NCBI GenBank assembly: GCA_015698045.1
Contig: BLAL01000319.1
Location: 1,178,001-1,242,000 of the forward strand
DNA from: Rhizophagus clarus
Taxonomy: Eukaryota > Glomeromycota > Glomeromycetes > Glomerales > Glomeraceae
Direction: 5' to 3'
Length of the DNA stretch: 64,000 nucleotides
Shown here: positions 12,475-24,847 of the stretch, in pieces
Layout: every line of letters begins with the position of its first letter
How positions within the stretch are numbered: position 1 is the first letter of the stretch
Made by a program: the position numbers and the translations under genes
The notes under the pieces: generated by a model
Told to the model about the DNA's origin: nothing
The model's input: only the letters and a program-made list of their open reading frames with translations
The model's database searches: none

Positions 12475-13152
12475 GTTTATCTGTCCGTAACGTGATATCA
12501 GCCAATGAAATCGCGTTCCGGACTTACAACGGTTTCCGTTTCCATAGTATTATTAGGAATGGGTTCTGAATACACATTTTTTGAATACTCAAGGGTCTAT
12601 TTTCATCCGTGTATAACATAAATTATTAAGTTGCTGCGAGTTTACTTATTACACTGCATATCGTCAAAAATCGTTTAACAGAGGCTGAATTTATACGAAA
12701 TTATTGAAAATACTGAAAATTTTGTTCCATAATATAATAATAATATATCATGCTAATAATAATATATTGGTAAAATTCAAATGAGCAATTTTATTGATGC
12801 GTAATTGTATTGTTTAAAACACAGTGATCACTCTTTTTTTTATAACAACATTCATTTTATTATATTAACTATACGTTTTTTATTTAAAGTCTTTCCCAAT
12901 TTCAGGATTTAGTTAATATTATCTTTTATATATTTTAATTTTCGCATATATTGGGTACAGCAAAATACAGTGCATTAATCAAGCTAGATACTTGATTAAT
13001 GGTAAATCAGTCAGTTTGCGTTGTATATATTATGTATACCGGAAAATTTATTCTATATTAGAAATGATGGTAAGTAAGTATAAAATCTATAAAACCAATG
13101 CTTACAGACATGAAATTGAAAGTGTATTAATATACAATGTAAAAAACTCGTA

Positions 13153-14402
13153 TCAGCGGTGCTTTTTTTTCAAGTTCTTTTTTTTTGAATTCTTTTTTTT
13201 GTCTTTCTTTACAACAGGATAAGTATAGTCTCGTTTTGGTAGTTCTGGGAAAAAAGAAAAATAATTAAATTTACGGAGCTATCTATTTTGGCAAGATAAA
13301 AAGAATGAGTAGAAATCTCCACATACCATCTTCAATTTGGTCAATAGTTCCATCAATATCCAATATCCATACTAGACGACTTTTCTGAGGTTTTTCTGTT
13401 AACAAATACCAATAATCTCCTAGTGACCGTAACGCATAAGTCATAGAATCCCATGCGAACACTCGACCAAAACAGTCCAGAAACAGAATTCCGCAGCAAC
13501 AATTCCCAATTATTATGATATGATCAAAACCATATTCTTTAATATCTTGTAAGTAACATATATGGGGATCTCCCTTTGTAACATGACAATTGAGAGAGGT
13601 TGCGACACGATTACGATCTGATTCATTTGCAATGATTTCAACTAGGAGAAGGAGATTTTTTGAACCATTGCGACACCCTGTAATTTCATTATTCTTGCCA
13701 CCCGTTGGCATTGGAGACATGGATCCAGAAACATTTGCATCTTCAGATTGTACGTCTGGGACCACAAGATGACACGGGGTCTCCGGTACTTTTTCCGTCC
13801 ATACAGTGCCATCCAGGGTACCGACTCCGCACAGTTCCCCCAGAGATGTACGCAGAGCCTGGATTCTTTCCTGGTTAGGACAATATTTGATAGCGTTGAT
13901 ATAGCCTTCACTCTCGAGTCCGCAATTAGAGCGTTGATGCGGTAGTAATTCTTTTTCTCCTGTTTTTGTGTCGATACTCCGCATCGTATTGAAGCACCGA
14001 ACATGAACAGATTGATCCTCCTTTTTTTCACCGAAAACGTCATATTCAACATTGTTGGAAGTTGCGGCACATTCTCCATCCACATGAATTTTTGAGACAA
14101 GTTGATAAGGTGTCTGGAAAGGTATCTTTTCATTTTTCGGTATTTCATTTTTCTGAGCGAAGTAACTTTCATGAGGTAGTGTGTCCATAAGAGACACAGC
14201 GCATCCCACACCGTTATCACTGGAAGGGGACGACAAAAGGGCAGGTTTACCATAATACCCTCCGGACCGAACGGGATTACAGTTTTTTGAATCCTACATA
14301 AAATATTATTTAACTATTTAGCTCCTATTCTATCGAATAGTGCAAAAACTAAGAAGATACCTGTATGGTGTCACAAAATTTGTTATTAATCTTCTCGCCC
14401 AT
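13153..14402 (-). CDS. Three-exon gene, conserved-looking protein of unknown function
   Basis: Exons 14402-14361 (starts MGEKINNKFCDTIQ), 14293-13327 and 13244-13153 join across introns of 67 and 82 bp with GT-AG ends (phase 0, then phase 1). They encode 366 aa. Without splicing, a stop lies right at the exon-2 acceptor and the exon-3 lysine-rich end is lost, which supports this model. No signal peptide or membrane segment. The region around residues 275-340 (HIIIIGNCCCGILFLDCFGRVFAWDSM in shorter pieces, then GDYWYL, WILDIDGTIDQIED) is compact, with an aspartate/tryptophan pattern loosely reminiscent of SUKH/Smi1-Knr4-like folds; I cannot confirm this. The tail KKDKKKNSKKKNLKKKHR is strongly basic and could be a nuclear signal. 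Higher G+C than all neighbours suggests a constrained single-copy gene. Confidence 0.7.
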
Positions 14403-16753
14403 GAGTCTTTAATATCGTCTAACCAAGAAAATGTGTATAAACTTATAAAAATGGAAATTTGTTAGCGTAAAGTGACAAACTTGCTCTTTTTTTTTTATTA
14501 TTTGGTGTACAAACACAACTTACTCTTTTATATATTCGGGAATATCGGGAATACTATTCATTCAAAAGCAACGAACTTATTCTTTGAGAATATCAGGAAT
14601 ACTATTCGTTTGAAAGCAAAGATTAAACAGATTAAAACATACAGATTGCACAATGAATTTGCCTATTATGGATCTACAGAGTGACATAGAATTACATATG
14701 ATTAATCATATTATTGTATGATGATGTAAACTTACTATTAAATATATAATCATCTTTTTTTATCTGTAAGCCATTTCCATTACTCAAATTTTCGTATAAA
14801 AATTTATATAATAATGTAATACATTAACTAGCCAGGTAGTTTTTAGAGTAATCTAAATATTACCAAAATTTTTTTAATTAGATGAAATGTCGTAGTATAT
14901 AAAACAAGTCATATAAAATTTTCTATTTGATATTTTGTGTATTTTGTATTGTTATATTAATTCATGAATCATGATCATCAAACACGTGCAATGTATATTC
15001 TTTTTTGGTTAGAACTGCATGACACAAATTATTTGTATTCTTACTGTAGATTATATATTCCTCATCTATTAGTCTATTTAATCTATTTGAGTTTGACGGT
15101 CTATTCGATTTAAATTTATGGGCTAGTGATAAATTACATAATTTTAGAGCCAGCAATTTAATTTAATATATTTTTTTGCTAATAAATGAATAAACTGTAC
15201 GTATATATTGATTGATTTTTGATTGATTATTTTACTGAAATTTATTTTATATTGTTAAATAAAATTGGTTAACCAGCTAACAATTATGTTACAACATATG
15301 TTTACTCAGAATAATTATCTGCTACCTCCTCCGCACTGTATACTATCAATCTGTCATATCATGGGCCGCAGATACTGGAGCAGATGTAAATTCGAACAAA
15401 TATATTTATTTTTAGTTTGGATTTAGATTTTTTTTTTTAAAAAAAAAAATAAAAATAAACATAAAAATAATCAGAATCTACTGTATATATCGATTTTTCA
15501 ATAAAGTATTTGTTTTTCGCCTTTTTCTCATTTTTACCACATTATTAATTAAAAAAATAAAACAATAATATATGAAAAGCAGCGAAAAAAGGTTTAACAT
15601 GTCAATATTTATTCAATTTTTGATATAAATAAAGAAGTTAAGGAACTTGGTAATGAAGTATAAATGATACTGGCATTGATTTGACATGGCATAATATAAT
15701 AATAACAGTTAAAGAGTGTGAAAATGGATGGAAACCCTTGAATAATGTGGTGCGAAGTTATCAAACTGCATCAAGCATGAATTCAGAAAATAAAACATAA
15801 TTTAATTATCTTATTATTATTTATTTAATTTGTAATAATTGTACTTACAGTATATGTTTAAATACACTTTCTGAAATTATGAAAGTTACAGAATACAGAT
15901 GTTATTTGAATAAATTTTTTTATCATTTTTGTCCTTTTATTTTTTTGCGTGAGATGGAGTTTTGCGTTTGATTTTTATCTATTTTTATTCAAGATGGTAG
16001 TTTCGTATTTGTATAAGGCAGGAGTACTTAAGGATGGTTAGGAACAGGGGGTTATAACGCTAAAAAAAAAGTGAAATTTAAAATTTTGTCAATCAATTAG
16101 AAAGATAATCATTAATGGAGAAACTTTTTTAGAAGTATAAAAGCAATATTTCAAGTTTTTTTTTTTTTGTTTATTCGCAAAACCGACTAACGTAAATTAA
16201 TGACTCAGTAAAATAAAACATTTATTTATCGTGATAAAAGCATAAATAAAGATTATATGTTTACTATGCACAATCTGAAAAAAAATAAAAATACTAAACT
16301 AGATTATGTTATAATAAAAAATACCAAAAGTAAGGTATAATTCTCCACTGACCTTCAATCCGCCTTTCAAAAAGAAATTTATAGAAAAATAGAATGAAGG
16401 ACTGATTTTCACACAGAGAAGTTTATTATAAAACTATCTGAAAAGAGTTTTTATACCGTTACGATTTTTTAAATATTCTTGACAGATTTTCTTTCTTTTT
16501 GTCCACTTTATCTTTTGATCCTTTGTACTTCCTTTGTACTCGGGTTCTTCTTTTTTTTGAGGATAGGGAAAGTATGTAGTATGTACGGTAAAATTAAATT
16601 CACTTTCCAATCAGCTAGTGCGTGGCGTAATATAAAGCATGTATATAATACTTTCGGTTGTTTTTTTTTTACTTATTATTTTTATTTAATTGGAGAAGTT
16701 TAGCAATATGATGTCCAAATTAAACAAGATAGAAGGATAACAACTATGTTATC
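14403..16753. other. Gene-free interval with short repeats
   Basis: Sequence at 14519-14628 is an imperfect tandem duplication (unit about 50 bp containing GGAATACTATTC). Sequence at 15490-15680 resembles 51710-51860 plus 52700-52800 (shared words TTTTTCGCCTTTT and GAGGAACTTG-like), indicating a dispersed repeat. The T12/A11 tract at 15430-15450 could fold. No coding domain recognised. Confidence 0.35.
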
Positions 16754-18040
16754 CTAACAATTGGAGTTATGATAGCTAAACAGATCATCCAGATTATCCT
16801 TTTGTTCCGGTCTAATAGGACTGTTTTCTGCTGCTTCATTAAATAATTCAAATGCCTTAGCTTCATTTTTCAGTTCCTATTCCAAGTAGATAACAACGTC
16901 CAAGTCTGATTATTGAATTAACGTCACTTTTTTCAGCTGCTTTCTTGTATAATTCAAATGCTTTAACTTCATTTTTGTCGGTACCTGTCCCATTTTCATA
17001 ACAATTTCCAAGACGATTTAATGAAACCAAATCTTCCTTAATGGCTGCTTTTTCATATAATTCAAATGTCTTAACTTTATTTTCTTCAGTCCCTATTCCG
17101 TTATAATAACACTCTCTAAGATTATACACTGAATCAATATGTTCACGCTCAGCTAATTTTTTATATAATTCAAATGCTTTGACTTCATTTCTTTCAATTC
17201 AATTCCGTGGTGATAACAATATCCAAGATCATATGTAGAATCAGTATGACCTTTTTGAGATACTTTTTGATATAGTTCAACTGCTTTGCTTTCATTTTCT
17301 TCAGTTCCTATTCCATTATAATAACATTCTCCAAGTCTATATATTGAATCAATATGACCATGTTCAATAAGATTCAAATGCATTAAATTCATTTTTTTTA
17401 GTTCCTATTCCATATTGGTAACAAAATCCAAGATTAAAAATTGAGTCAACATGATTTTTTTCAGCTGATACCTTATATAATTTAAATGCTTTATTTACAT
17501 TTTTCTTAGTTCCTAGTCCATAATGATAACAACATGCAAGATTATATATTTAATTAACATGATTACTTTTGGCTGCTTTCTTATATAATTTAAATGTGCG
17601 AATTTCACTTTCTTCGATTACTTCATTTTGATCACAAAATTCTGATTTGCTTCTATCATTACTATCATTTATTTGCATGTTTACTACATTTCTATCTGGT
17701 AATTTGATAGATGGACAAAGATATTGACAAAATTGGTCGATTACCGGATTATTTATAAGAGAAAGGGGAACTTCAGCTGAAGATAACTTTTTCATTGAGA
17801 AAGCTTTGTTCTTCTTGACTCATATGTGAACTAACGATCGATATAGTATCTTGCTGCTGAAATTGTAATTTCACATTATTTGGTACTTCTGAACACTTTT
17901 CACTTATATGGGTCCGCATTCGTCCAGGAACGGCTCGTTTAAAATCTTTAGAACAGTACATGCATTGTACGTGAGGATGAGGCTCATGAACTTTAACCTA
18001 CTATGATAAAATGTTTCCAAATTGGCTGCTTCTTTTTCAT
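16754..18040 (-). pseudogene. Broken chimera: hAT/BED transposase N-terminus fused to Sel1 repeats
   Basis: From an ATG at 18040 the translation begins QPIWKHF, shifts frame, and continues with a BED-type zinc finger: HVQCMYCSKDFKRAV, then RMRTHISEKC (Cx2C...HxxxxxC). After another frameshift near 17790 it reads SSAEVPLSLINNPVIDQF and CQYLCPSIKLP, the segment that follows BED in hAT transposases. No RNase H catalytic core follows. Instead about seven 36-residue Sel1 repeats run to a TAG at 16754 (CYYNGIGTEEN..., AFELYKKAAEK...). Lesions include an in-frame TAA near 17549, frameshifts near 17390, 17190 and 16865, and the two near the N-terminus. The Sel1 units are a different subtype from those in the BTB genes. 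It reads as transposon-exon capture by a Sel1 gene, now dead. Confidence 0.7.
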
Positions 18041-19804
18041 TTTATATGGTTGTTCGTCAAAATTGAGCGTTATTTATAAAAAATAAATTTTTTTTTTTTA
18101 TCAAGAAAAAAAAAAAAGTCGTCAGCCAATGAAATATACACAAAAAAGCTAGGGTAATTTCACGGAATCTAGTTCTTTGACATTTATGCATCACGCGAAG
18201 ATCAGCGCTGGACTTTTCCGCGAATAGTGCAATTTTTAATTTATTGCTCAAATATGGCAATATCGATAAATACTTGGCATGCAGAATTGTGTATTCATAT
18301 TCTATAATTCTATTGTTTATGATTGTTTTATTTGTTTTGTATTAACGGGTGATTATTTTGTTTGTTACATTTCTATCACTGGCGTAAATCACATAATTTT
18401 AAGTCAGTTAACCATAATATTCAGTTAATTAACAATTTTGATGTCATTATTAAATTGTAGAAATTATTTTTAATGATAAGAACTTCGATAACCTATTGAT
18501 AAATTCTAGACTAAGATTATAATCTCAAATCCCAATCGCACAAAGCAGGTATGTTTATAATGAATGCGCAAAATATATTAATTCCGTAAAAACGGATAGT
18601 TGATTGCGTAACTTAATTTTTTGCTTTTTATTTTATTTATTAAGCTGGGATGATGTTAGTCAAATATAAGTTTCCGTGAAATCAAAAAAATAAAATAAAA
18701 TCAAATGTTCTCATAATTATAAATTTTTTAGTATTTGATAGAATTCTTACCGTATTTTTTTTTTTATTTCGCTTTCCATTCATTTTACCATGCAACATAC
18801 GTTCCTTGTTAGTCTTCTAACATAATATTGATTTTCTTGCGGTCTGCTTCCATTTTTTAGTAATTTAAGATCAATTATTAGATTTAAGATGAAACAGAAG
18901 TACTATTTTTTCATACATTATTATTATTATTTTTGCTATTATTACGAAATTATTCCTTTATTCAACCGAATTGTAACGACTTTAATGTTTTTTTTTCTTG
19001 GACGATTAAAATGTTTTGTTTTTATAATTTATCGATTGTTTATTATTTAAATAAAATAAAACATAATAAAGTAGTAATTTAAAGAAAGTTGTCATTTTTC
19101 TGTTGAGACTGAAGTGTGTTTTATTCGTGAGGGTGGTTTTTTAACTTCTCGTGTACATCAATAGTATCACTAACGATCTTATTAAAAATTGCGTCAACAT
19201 GAAACAATTAACAGTTAATCATTAAATAAGATCTTATTTATGAAAAATTCACAATAATTTATTAAATTATACAGTATAATAACGACTATTAAGTATTGTC
19301 GAAATTCTTGAATTATGCCGGCCATTACGATCTATGCGTTACGGTATATGTCGAATGCAAAGAAATTACGATACGACATAAACTGTAATTAATCCGTTTT
19401 ACAGTTCGACGGCACCTATAATAAAAATGACTAATGACAATAATTTGCCAACTAATTTTTAATCACAATACTAATTTTAATTTAGTTAATATTGTATTTA
19501 ACTTCGTTTTACATACATTCACTTAAATTTAAATATCTTTATGTGAAGTAACGTTTTATGATATGATTAAAACAATAACCGTCATAAGAAACTCTTAAAA
19601 GAGATTTACCTGTTTTAGATATTTCAGAATAAATTTAATAATAAAAAAAAAAAAGTGAAAAATGGTACTTACATCCAGTTGTACATTATTTATTCTTTTC
19701 AATTTAATAGAATTATTTAGCTTCCATGCAAATAAACGATTTACTGTGAACAATAAGAATTTATTAGTTAGGAAAAAATTAGAATTTTTTTTTTTATGAA
19801 TTAT
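18041..19804. other. Gene-free AT-rich interval
   Basis: No domains recognised. Poly(T) tracts at 18090-18120 produce short low-complexity frames on minus. Downstream of the TLD relic on minus, 19595-19800 stays open and ends near GTAAGTACC (about 19672) and GTAAATC (about 19613), which look like splice donors of a former longer gene. Confidence 0.3.
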
Positions 19805-20271
19805 AGAATCTTTAATAATTTGAAATATTTCGTGTTTTCCTATTGGGAGTCCCATCATTAATTTCTCCATTGGTCACTTATAATACAATTACAACACAAA
19901 TTATCGTCATAATGATTGTTTAAGTTACCACCGCCAAATGATGGACCGTATTGAGAGTAATTAAAATGTAGCATCCTCTGAAACAACAAGAAAGTCTTCT
20001 TCATAGATATAACTGAAACAAAAATATTTGGATCTTTCCATGAGTTAATATATATAATACATTTTTTAATAAGATAGTCGTTGTGATGTTTATTTCAGTT
20101 TCTCTTACCTTAAAATCATTTGAAAAATTTCAGATGATAATTTTTATTATTGTTAGTTCATAATTCTTCTACGTCAATAAGAGGAATGATAATTCAAGAT
20201 GACTATGAGTACGAAAATTTTACGCTAACTTAAATTTGAGATAATTTGATGAAAACTTAATTATCATACAT
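19805..20271 (-). pseudogene. BTB exon-1 relic followed by a TLD-domain end
   Basis: Exon 1 of the BTB family is recognisable at 20271-20109 (start words ATGTATGATAAT, then the conserved exon end CTTAAG-like before a GTAAGAGA donor), but about 100 bp are missing compared with intact copies. Downstream, instead of BACK-Sel1, minus-strand frames at about 19990-19805 read NYSQYGPSFGGGNLNN and, after a frameshift, LPIGKHEIFQIIKDS. These match the typical end of a TLD domain (YGPSFG...; YEVFQII). TLD domains follow BTB-BACK in many fungal and animal genes and are linked to oxidative-stress or V-ATPase functions. The middle of the gene is gone. A decayed copy of the family promoter (GGTAAGTCG...CCCGAGAA) lies at 20339-20374. 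Confidence 0.6.
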
Positions 20272-20399
20272 TAAATCCGTCTTTCGATTTTCAGAGATAT
20301 GAAAATTTGATAATTGGATAAATAAATATTTGAAATATTTGGTAAGTCGATTTATTTCTTCCCGAGAATTCTTATTAAATTATATCGCATCTTATGATA

Positions 20400-21674
20400 A
20401 AATTCCACTATAAACTTTTTTGTATTCCATCGGCGATTTGGTATATTGGATAAAGTTGCGTTTCCAAATAGTTTGAAAATTTTACAACTGTATTAATTTT
20501 AATACAGTTTAAGATTTACAGCTAGCAGAGATTACTGAGAATATGAATATGATCCTAGAACTTTTTAATTAAAAAATAGATACACTCTAATTAGCGATAA
20601 GAATTTTTGATTTATGAAAATTTTTAATCAATTTGACGTTACTTTCCATTTGATTAACATTGTCACTTTTATTAATTTTCGTCTCTGATATTTCAGCAAT
20701 ACTTGAATTGTGATGTTAAAATGAGTTTGTTTTTGTGCGAGAAAGTTTAAGAATAATTTTTCGGTTAATTATAATAAAAAAAAAAAAGATATTAATGTAT
20801 AATCTTATATCAGCTAGAAAGTCAATAAAGAAAACCATTCTTTTCTATACTATTTTGAGAAATAGGCGGGCGTTCTAAATACAGTGATTTAATTTTATTA
20901 ACTCCTAAAAAAATTCTAACGACTGGTAGCTTTGACAAGATATTACAATAAATGGTACTATTTTTATTGTTTCCAACAAAATTATAACGATAATAAACTC
21001 GAGACTTTATAAAAATCTGCTTCGAATTAGTACAGCATAATGACTCAACTTTTTTTTGAAGTTGAGTTGAAAGTTTCGAGTTTGTTTTACTGTAAAAATG
21101 ATATTTATTTAATGCTTACAGAAATTTACAACTGTATAATGACGAATAATGATTATTAAGCTTCATTATAATTGATCGTGATTTTTGTTTATCATAGAAG
21201 GAAGTTTAAATGGAGAATTAATAATAAACTAGTATTATACTTCGGTAAGTTTAATTTTACTTATAGATAGTAGTTTAGTCTATTTAAACTATTTTAGTAT
21301 AAATGCACCGTTTTCAGTAATTTATCTATTTATAGAAAAAATCAGTTTAAATACAAACTAAAGTCAAAAACATGATATATAACTAGAATAATAGCTGTCA
21401 TGACTAAAATCACAATGTTCCAATTTTCAACAAATATAAATCTTTACAGTTGATTAATGATTTACAATATTTCTAAAAAAATTTATTTAAAAGGAAAATT
21501 ATAATTAGACACAATATACATAAATGTAAAGAAACCACATAGAATAATTATACAAAATAGGTAAAAATTTAAATTTGTTTATGAGAATATATATTCACTA
21601 TATATCTTAGAAAAAAAACTAATAATTTATAAATGGTTTTATTATTTTGTGACTTACATAAAGGAATCTTATTA
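20400..21674. repeat. Family spacer, copy 1
   Basis: This spacer lies between the BTB-TLD relic and the 3' end of BS2. It is homologous to the spacers near 24.0, 27.1, 31.1, 38.9, 42.3, 48.5 and 55.8 kb. Landmark words in order are TTCTTGA..AGAAAAAATTATT-like stretches, TTTCTTCTATACTATTTTGAG-like text and GGCGGGCGTTCTAAA (about 20868). It contains no coding sequence. Confidence 0.6.
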
Positions 21675-23507
21675 TTAATTATTGATCTGAAGTCTTTTTA
21701 AACCATTTTTTGCTCCCTCATGTCCTTGTCTTGCTGATTTTTCATACCAATAAATTGCTTTATGTATATCTTTTGTAATTCCATCTCCCCTTTCATACAT
21801 AGAAGCAAGATTATTTTGTGCTATTTTATTTTCTAAATTTGCTGCATTTTGATATAATTCAAATGCTTTTTGTTTATCAATTTCAATTCCAACACCGTTT
21901 CTATAACAATATCCTAACATAACCATTCCATCAGAATTTCCCTCTTCAGCTGATTGTTTATACAATTCAAAAGCTTTATTATAATCTTTTCCAATGCCAG
22001 TTCCATTCAAATAACAAAGACCAAGATTATTCACAGCCGCTATAATTCCATTATTTGCAGCTTTCTCATACCAATAAAAAGCCTTTTTAAAATCTTCTTT
22101 AATTCCTATTCCATTTAAATAACTGAAACCAACTTCTAATTGCGATACTGCATAATTTTTATTGGCTGCTTTTTCATAATATTCAAAAGCTAATTTTTCA
22201 TTCTTTATAGTCCCATACCCATGCGTATAACATTTACCAACAAAATATTGTGCTATTACATGATCTTTTTCTGATGCATTAATAAATAAATTAAAAGCTT
22301 TATTATTATTTTGACTTGTTACAATTCCATGAAAATTAAAATATCCGAGTAAAAAAATAGAATTTGTGCTAATTTGATTATTTAATAACCAATTGTAAAT
22401 CTCCTGTGAATTCATATTATGATCATTATAATATTTAATAACCTGTTGTTTTAATTTAATTTCTTTATTTAATAATTTATGAATAAGGTCATTTATTTTA
22501 TCAACTATTATATTAAAATCTTTTTCAATTGAAAGATTTTTTTGTATACTCGATATTGCCATAGAATCAATTTCTTTAATCATATTAGGTTCTAGATTAT
22601 TATTTTGCTGATCCATAAAATGTTTAAATAAATTTTCACGCAAATCCTTTGGTATAACTTTTTTATACGGATATACTTTGTCTAAATATTCTTTAGAAGT
22701 TAAATTAAAAAAGTTAATAAAAGGGATAAATTGTTGTAAAGTATTCTTTAAAGTAATGAAATCATTTTTTGAATAATTAGAAAGATCTGAAGGAAGTTCT
22801 GGATTTTGAGAAATACCCCATTTAAGTACTTGTTCCCAAACTTGAGTAACGTTCATTTTAATATTATCATGTTGAATAAGAGAAATTAAACAATTTTCTG
22901 AAAGTGAATTGAAATCGATTGAATTAAAAACTTTTTCAGGTTCTTTAAACATTATTAATTCAGTACAAAAATTTTGTAATTTCGAGAAAGAATTATTCTC
23001 AAAACTTGTTTTGTAAACCAAACTAAAATTTTGTTCCATCCAATTTTTTTTATTTTCAATCAAAAATAATTGTAAATGAGTGATTAATTCTTGAAGACTA
23101 AGTTCATTGGAAGCAATCAAAATTCTAATTATATCCGAAGTATCATATTCCTCTAAAGAAAGCCGTCCTCCATAAATATATCTAAAAAAAAAACGACATC
23201 ATTTAAATGTTTTCATAGAAATTAATTTTATTTTAAATTCTCACCTTAAGACCATTGGAAAAATTTCAGGTGAAATATTTGGTAATTTAATATGTGTCAA
23301 ACTTCCATCATGTTTATTTTTATTAACATTAGTTGATAAAATTCTTCGCAAATAAGAGGAACGATAATTTAATATAACCATATGAGCACGAAAAATTTTT
23401 ACGTAAGGGTCATCACCAACTTCAATGGTTATATCATAAAATTCATTATCTTCTAAAATTTCAAGTAAATTTTGTGATAATTTTGGTAAAAATTTATTAT
23501 CGTACAT
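21675..23507 (-). CDS. BTB-BACK-Sel1 repeat protein, copy BS2
   Basis: Exons 23507-23245 and 23181-21675 with a 63-bp intron, the shortest in the family, encode 589 aa. The BTB part has DITIEVGDDPYVKIFRAHMV and a four-residue NKHD variation before the GSLTHIKLP segment. BACK carries VWEQVLKWGISQNPELP and ends VYPYKKVIPKDLREN. Six complete Sel1 repeats finish in GAKNGLKRLQINN. The linker is slightly shorter than in other copies (residues EIKLKQQ in place of GIDRKFEKQK). It heads the main array, followed upstream by BS3 in the same orientation about 1.3 kb away. Frame, splice sites, start and stop are all intact, so this is a good candidate for an expressed member. Confidence 0.88.
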
Positions 23508-23586
23508 TATACTGTATTATAATCGACTTTAGAAATGAAAGAAACGCAAGCTTTTCCTAATTTGATGAATGGATAAATATTTATAT

Positions 23587-23626
23587 GGTAAGTTTCGGAA
23601 TATATCGGCCCGAAAGATACCGAAAC
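23587..23626 (-). promoter_or_regulatory. Conserved upstream block of BS2
   Basis: GGTAAGTTTCGGAA, then ATCGGCCCGAAAGATACCG, starts 80 bp upstream of the ATG. It is followed further upstream by a GATTGGCT (inverted CCAAT) box at 23667-23674 and a TGTCACGT word. Spacing between the halves is shorter than in BS7 or BS8. Confidence 0.6.
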
Positions 23627-24847
23627 ATCTGACTAATCATCGATTGGTTAATTTATCTGTCGTTCTGATTGGCTGAATTTCTTATATGTCACGTCGCCAA
23701 ATCTAAATTACTCTAAATTGTTTCCCCTATTTAATTATTAGATGAATTTTAAATCCCACGAAACTATAATATACTTATAATAACGTATTAATTCTTCAAA
23801 ATCTTCACTGTTTAAATCATAAAAAGATATGTTCGGCTTTCAGCGATCTGTGATTTGGTGTGTATGGATAAAAATTGGATTTCTAATTAGTTTAATATTG
23901 TTAAAAGGAATTCAGAACCGTTTACAACTTTAAAGAATTACCTAAATAAAAAATAAAATATCATTTGTAACAGTTCGTTAAGAATAAAATAAAAGAATTA
24001 AAAAAAGAAGCCACTAACCGAAACTACATTCAGGGTCTAAGTTTAATTTATGGAAATTCTTAATAGTACTATATACATTTTTTGAAACGATATTTCGGAA
24101 TGATTTTGTTTTCTTGAAGAAAAAATTATTATAAAAAATTTTCTTGGGTAATTTTATCGACTAATTATAGTAGTTAGAAAAAAATATTATTAGGAATATT
24201 AGAAACTAGATTGAAATCAATAAAGAAAAAGTAGATCATTCTCTCCAAAAGTTTCTTCTATACTATTTTGAGATAATAAGTGAGCGTTCTAAACTAATGT
24301 CCTAGTTTTGTTAATTTTTAAAAAATTCTAATACCGTTAATTTTGTTATGATATTATCATCAATTGTACTAACTTTAAATTCATCATTATTTTTATTGCT
24401 ATCAAGTTTAAAATTTACAATGATAGTTTAAATAAACTTGCGGCAATTTAAAAATCTAGTTCGAATTATTATTATATTAACTCACTTGTTTACTGTAAAA
24501 TATTGTAAATTTTACAACTGTTTACTGAGTTATACAATAAAGATGATTTTCATTTAAATTACAACAAATAAATTTATTTTTATTGAAAAATATTATTTAA
24601 AAGGAAGAATATAATTACTTTGACCCAATATCAATATATCTAAATGTAAAAGAAACTAAAAATTCACTAACGAGAATGTATATTCATTATGCATAATAAA
24701 TTTTCAGAAAAAACTAATTATTATAAATGGTCTTACATTTTTACAATTTACATAAAGAAATTTTATTACAAATTATTGATTTTAAATCTTTCTAAAAGAA
24801 TTTATTGCTTCCTTGTATCTACAGGTTTTTCATATCAATTAATTGCT
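23627..24847. repeat. Family spacer, copy 2
   Basis: This is the upstream flank of BS2 joined to the 3' flank of BS3, colinear with the other family spacers. GTGAGCGTTCTAAA occurs near 24281. No coding features. Confidence 0.6.

Noticed and set aside
13642..14253. A 203-codon minus frame overlapping the 366-aa gene
   Set aside because: It lies in a different frame of the same exon, lacks splice continuity and has basic, random-looking composition; the alternative frame joins cleanly to exons 1 and 3.
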